DNA of 11,761 nt from Desulfobacterales bacterium. GTDB taxonomy: Bacteria > Desulfobacterota > Dissulfuribacteria > Dissulfuribacterales > JAMONC01. The notes under the pieces were generated by a model. The model saw only the letters and a program-made list of their open reading frames with translations. It was not told where the DNA came from and searched no databases. Both the position numbers and the translations under genes were made by a program. Where the stretch lies: contig JAMONC010000150.1 of NCBI GenBank assembly GCA_027066725.1, positions 1 through 11,761 of the forward strand, read 5' to 3'. Of this stretch, positions 7,860 to 11,761 are shown in pieces (position 1 is the first letter of the stretch; each line of letters opens with the position of its first letter).

Positions 7860-7892
7860 AAAAAAGGAGGTAGTAAATCTACCTCCTTTTTT
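7860..7892 (-). terminator. strong intrinsic terminator
   Basis: Perfect 14-base arms (7860-7873 and 7879-7892) flank a 5-base loop. The core is GGAGGTAG/CTACCTCC, with A6 on one side and T6 on the other. It lies 16 bases beyond the stop of the 121-aa gene on the - strand and so ends that transcript before the ACT-MBL gene. The flanking A and T tracts would let it work in either direction. The GGAGG inside is part of the stem, not a ribosome binding site. Confidence 0.88.
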
Positions 7893-7908
7893 GGGTATAA
7901 ATGAGAGG

Positions 7909-8274
7909 CTATAGGACTGAGAGTCTTTCAGTTAACCATTTTTTTAATTCTTCTGGTAAGGGATAGACACCAACACCTGCTTTTGTCCCAAACCTATCAC
8001 GAGCAATATTTATAAAATATGGATCTATAGGAATTTTGGCTAGTTCTTCCACTTCTTTTGTATTTCTCTTTATAAGAGTTGCACTAGCAGGCTTTTCCCA
8101 ATCATAAATGACAAAATAATATGACTCTTCATTGCCCTTTACAAATTCTGTTCCCCTGCACCAACCTGCTCCCCATTCTAAATACATATCAATAGCCTTT
8201 TCTGGAGTCATGTTCCAATCTATGCTATTTACTATATCTCTTTGTTGTTTTAGTTCCTCTATTTCATTGATCAT
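7909..8274 (-). CDS. conserved hypothetical protein, possibly DVU0772-like
   Basis: A 121-residue soluble protein with no signal peptide or membrane segment. It has an acidic helical N-terminus (1-18), then a distinctive block DWNMTPEKAIDMYLEWGAGW (19-38), an aromatic strand region SYYFVIYDWEKP (51-62) and a basic segment TLIKRNTKEVEELAKIP (66-82). From memory, the DW-MTPE-A--MYLEWG pattern resembles the family of Desulfovibrio vulgaris DVU0772, a hypothetical gene reported in the PerR peroxide-stress regulon; I cannot verify this here. ATG 8272-8274 is preceded by AGGAGA on the coding strand. A clear promoter and a perfect 21-bp palindrome overlapping the predicted transcription start (8289-8309) indicate a tightly repressed single-gene unit, closed by the terminator at 7860-7892. 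Biochemical function is unknown. Confidence 0.85.
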   Translation of the reverse strand: MINEIEELKQQRDIVNSIDWNMTPEKAIDMYLEWGAGWCRGTEFVKGNEESYYFVIYDWEKPASATLIKRNTKEVEELAKIPIDPYFINIARDRFGTKAGVGVYPLPEELKKWLTERLSVL

Positions 8275-8288
8275 TTTTATCTCCTATT

Positions 8289-8309
8289 ATTTAAGAATAA
8301 TTCTTAAAT
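8289..8309 (-). promoter_or_regulatory. perfect 21-bp palindrome, Fur/PerR-like operator
   Basis: Ten-base arms ATTTAAGAAT and ATTCTTAAAT surround one central base. The inner 15 bases (TAAGAAT-A-ATTCTTA) have the 7-1-7 layout of Fur-family boxes and match 11 of 15 positions of the B. subtilis PerR consensus TTATAATNATTATAA. The site begins three bases after the -10 box of the - strand promoter, so it covers the expected +1, the classical position for a repressor. The regulator itself is not in the window, and other palindrome-binding families remain possible. Confidence 0.7.
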
Positions 8310-8312
8310 TAA

Positions 8313-8341
8313 ATTGTATTTTATTATTTATAAAAAGTCAA
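8313..8341 (-). promoter_or_regulatory. sigma70-type promoter of the 121-aa gene
   Basis: On the - strand, TTGACT (complement of 8336-8341) and TACAAT (complement of 8313-8318) are separated by exactly 17 bases. The predicted start is near 8306, inside the 21-bp palindrome. The transcript leader would be about 30 bases, ending in an AGGAG ribosome binding site. Both hexamers match the consensus at five of six positions. Confidence 0.75.
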
Positions 8342-8388
8342 TAAAAAATATTGTTTATAATTGAAATATATTGCTTTTTGATTCCAAA

Positions 8389-8421
8389 AAATTTAGATTC
8401 AAAATCTGAATTTATATTTCT
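8389..8421 (+). repeat. 33-bp dyad element, copy 1 (upstream of exporter 1)
   Basis: It matches the element at 10084-10116 at 31 of 33 positions, the two differences being A/T swaps. Its dyad arms (8388-8400 and 8408-8420, ending GATTC and starting GAATT) pair at 10 of 13 positions. It lies 35 bases before the first exporter start. A TTGCTT (8371-8376) with TAGATT (8394-8399) 17 bases apart is a possible promoter whose -10 lies inside the element, but this is weak. A perfect 12-bp palindrome, ATTTCTAGAAAT, overlaps its end (8416-8427). Probably an operator for a regulator shared with the adaptor gene. Confidence 0.65.
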
Positions 8422-8456
8422 AGAAATTTATTAAAGCCTATGGATGATTTTACTCC

Positions 8457-10049
8457 ATGAGAGATATTAATAATTCCTATAAATGGGTTGCTGCTTTAGT
8501 TGTTATGCTGGGTATGTTTATTACCCTTTTAGATACAACTATTGTTGATATTACAATTCCTAAGATGATTCCCGCTTTAAATACAGATATTTATGGTATT
8601 CAGTGGGTAGTTATTGCCTATATGGTAGGCTCTGCTATAGCCATGACTATTGTAGGTTGGTTTGGAGATGTAACATCCTATAAATTTGTTTATATCCTGG
8701 GGCTGGTGATATTTTTGACAGCTAGTGCATTTTGTGGTCAGGCAACAAGCCTTGGTGAGATGATATTAGAACGATTGATTCAAGGCATTGGAGAGGGCTT
8801 AATTGTACCAATATCAATGACCATACTTCTTTTATCATTCCCAAAAGAAGAGGCAGGTCTTGCAATGGGTATTTATGGTTTGGGAGCTAGTTTTGCTCCT
8901 GCTTTGGGACCAACTATAGGAGGACTTTTAACAGAATATCTAAATTGGAGATGGATATTTTATGTAAATATACCAGTTGGTATCATAGCGTTTTTATTGG
9001 CTACATTCTTATTGGAAGAACATAAACCAGAGGGTACAGAGGCTAAAGATTTTGATTGGCTTGGCTTTATACTTCTTGCTATTTTTTTAGGTTCACTAAT
9101 TACCTTTTTAACAAAAGGGCAAGAAAAAGGCTGGCTATTTTCAGATTTTATAATAAAGATGATGCTCATAGCCCTTTTTTCAGGAATATTATTCATCATT
9201 TGGCAATTTGTCTATAAATACCCTCTTTGGGAACTTAAGCTATTTAAATACAGACTTTTTACAATAGGTACTGCTGGCAGGTTCATTTTTGGTGGGGCAA
9301 TGTATGGAAGCTTTTATTTGATGCCTTTATATATGGAGTCTTTAAGGGGATATACAACTCTTTTAGCTGGTTTTGCAATGCTTCCATGTTCTCTAGCAAT
9401 GGGTGTTTCTGTTATTATTGGTGGGATATTATCTGATAAACTAGGTGCAAGACCTGTCTCACTAGTATGTGTTATTTTACTTAGTATTTCTACATATATG
9501 TTGGGCTCTTTAGACTTATATACTTCTAAACTCATGGTAATAATATTGTTTATGCTATGGGGATTCCCTATTGGTCCGTTATTCCCAACCCTTACATCAA
9601 AGGCATTAAATTCCCTTCCAGATGAAAAGGTAAACAGGGGCTCTTCTATATTTAATGTTACAAGGTTAATTGCTGGTTGTATAGGAACCGCTTTTGCTAC
9701 TACTATGCTTCAAAGAAAAGCAGGATATTATTTTTCCCTTTATTCATATAATACATCCCCAGGTTCTAAAACATTTATTCAGGCATATTTAAAGGCAATG
9801 GCATTTTTCCATTCAAAGGGATTTACAAAAGCACAGAGTAAAATACTTTCTAATTATTTAATGTCTTTGTATATAAAGATGCACGCTTATTGTATAGCAT
9901 ATCAATCTGTATTTAAGATATTAGCGATTATAGTCCTTTGTGTATTTCCCTTGTTAATATTTTTCTATGATTCAAATGCTAAAGAGAAACGTCTTGAAAA
10001 CCTTAATGATTCAAAAGTAACTGGAGTTAAATGTGAAATTATTGATTGA
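8457..10049 (+). CDS. DHA2-type MFS drug exporter (EmrB-like), exporter 1
   Basis: A proton-driven inner-membrane exporter of the 14-helix DHA2 family (EmrB/QacA), expected to pass drugs, dyes or other toxic amphiphiles to the HlyD-type adaptor encoded next. At 530 residues its length fits. Helix 1 carries the DHA2 motif LDTTIVDITIPKM (25-37). GWFGDVTSYKF (67-77) is a degenerate motif A, and antiporter motif C appears as GLGASFAPALGPTIGG (141-156), followed by NWRWIFYVNIPVG (163-175). The large loop before the last helix (about 420-490) is typical of EmrB. ATG 8457 is the first start after an in-frame stop, with only a weak GGATGA nine bases upstream. A six-codon frame (8440-8460) ends in an ATGA overlap with this start. 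It shares about 79% of residues with the second exporter over the comparable N-terminal part. Substrate is unknown. Confidence 0.92.
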   Translation: MRDINNSYKWVAALVVMLGMFITLLDTTIVDITIPKMIPALNTDIYGIQWVVIAYMVGSAIAMTIVGWFGDVTSYKFVYILGLVIFLTASAFCGQATSLGEMILERLIQGIGEGLIVPISMTILLLSFPKEEAGLAMGIYGLGASFAPALGPTIGGLLTEYLNWRWIFYVNIPVGIIAFLLATFLLEEHKPEGTEAKDFDWLGFILLAIFLGSLITFLTKGQEKGWLFSDFIIKMMLIALFSGILFIIWQFVYKYPLWELKLFKYRLFTIGTAGRFIFGGAMYGSFYLMPLYMESLRGYTTLLAGFAMLPCSLAMGVSVIIGGILSDKLGARPVSLVCVILLSISTYMLGSLDLYTSKLMVIILFMLWGFPIGPLFPTLTSKALNSLPDEKVNRGSSIFNVTRLIAGCIGTAFATTMLQRKAGYYFSLYSYNTSPGSKTFIQAYLKAMAFFHSKGFTKAQSKILSNYLMSLYIKMHAYCIAYQSVFKILAIIVLCVFPLLIFFYDSNAKEKRLENLNDSKVTGVKCEIID

Positions 10050-10074
10050 CTTTATTTATTGTAAGACTTATAAA
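10046..10074 (+). promoter_or_regulatory. promoter of the HlyD-type adaptor gene
   Basis: TTGACT (10046-10051) and TATAAA (10069-10074) are separated by 17 bases. The -35 box overlaps the stop codon of exporter 1 (10047-10049). The predicted start near 10081 lies just in front of the 33-bp dyad element. This makes the adaptor gene independently transcribed rather than only read through from exporter 1. Confidence 0.6.
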
Positions 10075-10083
10075 AATTTCGAG

Positions 10084-10116
10084 AAATTTAGATTCTAAAT
10101 CTGAATTTAAATTTCT
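10084..10116 (+). repeat. 33-bp dyad element, copy 2 (upstream of adaptor gene)
   Basis: This copy is the more symmetric: arms GAAATTTAGATTC (10083-10095) and GAATTTAAATTTC (10103-10115) pair at 12 of 13 positions, with the remaining one a G-T, around a 7-base centre. It sits right after the predicted start of the adaptor transcript and 24 bases before its ATG, a good position for a repressor. The 31/33 match with 8389-8421 in otherwise dissimilar spacers argues for a conserved regulatory site. There is no T-run, so it is not a terminator. Confidence 0.7.
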
Positions 10117-10140
10117 GATTAGTTAAAAGGGGAATGGTAA

Positions 10141-11289
10141 ATGGGGAACAAAAGACTCAATAATGATAGCAAAAAGAGGTCTTCAAATAAGGCAAGTTCT
10201 ACTAAAAAAATAATATTTTCAATACTACTTATAATAGTATTGATAATTGGAGGGTTTTGGGGTGCTAAGTGGCTCTATTATAGATTCACTCATGCAGTTA
10301 CTGATGATGCATTTATATCATCAGATATAATTGATATTACACCACTGGTAAGTGGACATATACAAAAAATCTTTGTAACTACTGCCCAGCATGTGAAAAA
10401 AGGACAAATCTTAGCTATAATTGATCCTAAAGATTATAAAGCCGCTGTTGCCATAAGGGAGGCTGGACTAGAGGAGGCTAAGTGTAAAGAAGAAGAGGCA
10501 AAGGTCGCTATAGAAAAGGCTCAAGCCGCGCTAATTCTCACAAAACATAAAGTTTATACCACCATAAAGACAGCAAAAGCAAATTTAAGTGCTGCAGAAT
10601 CAAGACTTAGTTTGGCAAGAAAGAATTTTAATAGGCTAAAGGCATTATTAAAAGAACATGCTGTAGCTCAAAGTAAATATGATGCCCAAAAAACAGCTTA
10701 TATTCAAGCAAAAGAAGCAGTAAAGGCAGCTAAGGAGGCTTTATCCCGTGCATTATCATTAAAAGAAGAGATCGTACTTGCTAAAAAGCAAGTTATTTTA
10801 GCCCAAAAGGCACTTTGTGTTGCAAAGGCATCTGTTAAGGTATATGAAAGAAAGCTTTATAAGGCAAAACTCGCCTACTTACATACTATTATTAGGTCTC
10901 CCATAGATGGTATCGTCGCAAAACGTTTTTTAGATGTGGGAGATTTTGTCGCTGCAGGCCAACCCATTTTTGCAATCTACAATCTCAAAGATATTTACGT
11001 AATGGCTAACCTTGAAGAAACAAAGTTGGATGGTGTTCATGTAGGTTGTCCTGTAGATATATGGGTTGATGCCTATCCTGGGAAAAAATTTAAAGGAAAG
11101 GTTGTTCGCATTACTCCTGCAGCAGCAGCTAAGTTTGCTTTAATTCCTAGAGATGTTACTGCTGGTGAATTTACTAAGGTAGTACAAAGACTTCCCATTA
11201 AAATAGTCTTTACAAAAGATTACAACGTAACCTTTGCTCCAGGTATGAGTGTAGAAATTGGTATTCTCAAAGAAAAAAGTAAAAAATAA
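10141..11289 (+). CDS. HlyD/EmrA-family membrane fusion protein
   Basis: The periplasmic adaptor of a tripartite efflux pump, joining an inner-membrane MFS exporter to an outer-membrane channel. Its 382 residues comprise a lysine-rich cytoplasmic tip (1-23), one membrane anchor (24-47), the EmrA-like TDDAFISSDIIDITPLVSG segment (54-72) opening the lipoyl domain, a long alanine/lysine-rich coiled-coil hairpin (about 101-246), the returning lipoyl half with RSPIDGIVAKRFLDVGD (252-268), and a beta-barrel ending in the EmrA signature KFALIPRDVTAGEFTKVVQR (331-350). ATG 10141 follows AAGGGGA; ATG 10134 is out of frame and closes after nine codons. It lies between two EmrB-like exporters, so it may serve both. 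Expression probably depends on the promoter at 10046-10074 and the 33-bp element. No TolC-like gene is visible. Substrate unknown. Confidence 0.94.
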   Translation: MGNKRLNNDSKKRSSNKASSTKKIIFSILLIIVLIIGGFWGAKWLYYRFTHAVTDDAFISSDIIDITPLVSGHIQKIFVTTAQHVKKGQILAIIDPKDYKAAVAIREAGLEEAKCKEEEAKVAIEKAQAALILTKHKVYTTIKTAKANLSAAESRLSLARKNFNRLKALLKEHAVAQSKYDAQKTAYIQAKEAVKAAKEALSRALSLKEEIVLAKKQVILAQKALCVAKASVKVYERKLYKAKLAYLHTIIRSPIDGIVAKRFLDVGDFVAAGQPIFAIYNLKDIYVMANLEETKLDGVHVGCPVDIWVDAYPGKKFKGKVVRITPAAAAKFALIPRDVTAGEFTKVVQRLPIKIVFTKDYNVTFAPGMSVEIGILKEKSKK

Positions 11290-11322
11290 AAGAATATAAT
11301 TACTTAAGGGGGGGTCATAAAG

Positions 11323-11761
11323 GTGGCTAAAGAGTTTGATCCTGTATTTGGGATTTCATACAAATGGATTGCAGCTATTATAGTAATGATAGGTACCTTT
11401 ATGACTCTTTTAGATACAACTATTGTTGATATTACTATCCCCAAGATGTTAGCTGCACTTAATACAGACACATATGGTATTCAGTGGGTTATTATTGCTT
11501 ATATGATTGGTTCTGCTGTTGCTATGACCGCTGTAGGATGGCTTGGAGCAGCTACCTCTTATAGATTTGTTTATATGTTGGGTATGGTTATTTTCCTGAC
11601 GATGAGTGTTATATGTGGACAAGCAACAAGTTTAACAGAAATGCTTATAGGAAGGTTAATTCAAGGGATAGGCGAAGGACTTATAGTCCCAATATCTATG
11701 ACCATACTTTTTTTAGTTTTCCCAAAAGAAGAGGCAGGTCTTGCAATGGGTATTTATGGTT
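11323..11761 (+). CDS. second DHA2-type MFS exporter, 5' part only (runs off the window)
   Basis: The open frame from GTG 11323 runs 146 codons to the window edge without a stop. The start is supported by a run of seven G (11308-11314) eight bases upstream. The visible part carries the same helix 1 motif LDTTIVDITIPKM and the IQGIGEGLIVPIS and FPKEEAGLAMGIYG segments as exporter 1. By eye, residues 12-146 match residues 7-141 of exporter 1 without gaps at about 107 of 135 positions, and the last 43 bases of the window are identical to 8838-8880. It starts 33 bases after the adaptor stop with no dyad element or clear promoter between, so it is probably co-transcribed with the adaptor gene. It is a paralogous EmrB-like exporter, presumably about 530 residues when complete. 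Confidence 0.9.
   Translation, partial: MAKEFDPVFGISYKWIAAIIVMIGTFMTLLDTTIVDITIPKMLAALNTDTYGIQWVIIAYMIGSAVAMTAVGWLGAATSYRFVYMLGMVIFLTMSVICGQATSLTEMLIGRLIQGIGEGLIVPISMTILFLVFPKEEAGLAMGIYG

Noticed and set aside
7866..7870. GGAGG resembling a ribosome binding site on the + strand
   Set aside because: It is one arm of the intrinsic terminator stem, and no start codon with an open frame follows.
8132..8344. 70-aa + strand frame across the start of the 121-aa gene
   Set aside because: It runs antisense through the conserved block and through the promoter and palindrome, with no ribosome binding site.

Overview
This is a strongly AT-rich bacterial window carrying Gram-negative-type genes: a GlnD/PII/GlnA nitrogen circuit and an EmrA-like periplasmic adaptor. 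A short protein at 7909-8274 resembles, from memory, a family known from anaerobic sulfate reducers (DVU0772-like). Together with a four-cysteine mini-protein, this makes a Desulfobacterota-like or related anaerobe a reasonable but unproven guess. No rRNA, tRNA, CRISPR array or insertion sequence was recognised. No gene-free stretch exceeds 300 bases; the longest is the 182-base divergent promoter region at 8275-8456.

Region 1 (1-5935) is a compact nitrogen-assimilation island, all on the + strand: amtB (ammonium channel), glnB (PII signal protein), glnD (bifunctional PII uridylyltransferase/uridylyl-removing enzyme) and glnA (type I glutamine synthetase). Sensor (GlnD), signal carrier (PII), transporter target (AmtB) and assimilatory enzyme (GlnA) sit side by side. 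AmtB keeps its twin histidines and GlnK-binding tail, PII keeps Tyr51, and GlnA keeps the adenylylatable Tyr398, although no glnE is in the window. A long stem-loop separates glnB from glnD, and a GC-rich 15-bp palindrome ends glnA.

Region 2 (5933-8341) lies on the - strand. It holds a 65-aa four-cysteine protein, a fusion of two ACT domains with a metallo-beta-lactamase (MBL) fold, and a 121-aa conserved-type protein. The last has a clear sigma70-type promoter followed at once by a perfect 21-bp palindrome with the 7-1-7 geometry of Fur/PerR-family operators.

Region 3 (8389-11761) is on the + strand: a DHA2-type MFS exporter, an EmrA/HlyD-type membrane fusion protein, and the start of a second DHA2 exporter. 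The two exporters are about 79% identical over the 135 residues that can be compared. Both the first exporter gene and the adaptor gene are preceded by a near-identical 33-bp element (31/33) with dyad symmetry, and the adaptor gene has its own strong promoter just upstream of that element. The second exporter lacks the element and follows the adaptor by 33 bases. The layout suggests two transcription units (exporter 1; adaptor plus exporter 2) under one unidentified regulator, forming a tripartite drug or small-molecule efflux system whose outer-membrane channel would lie outside the window.

The most interesting signals are the paired 33-bp elements, the operator overlapping the start site of the 121-aa gene, the ACT-ACT-MBL protein, and the exporter-adaptor-exporter sandwich.
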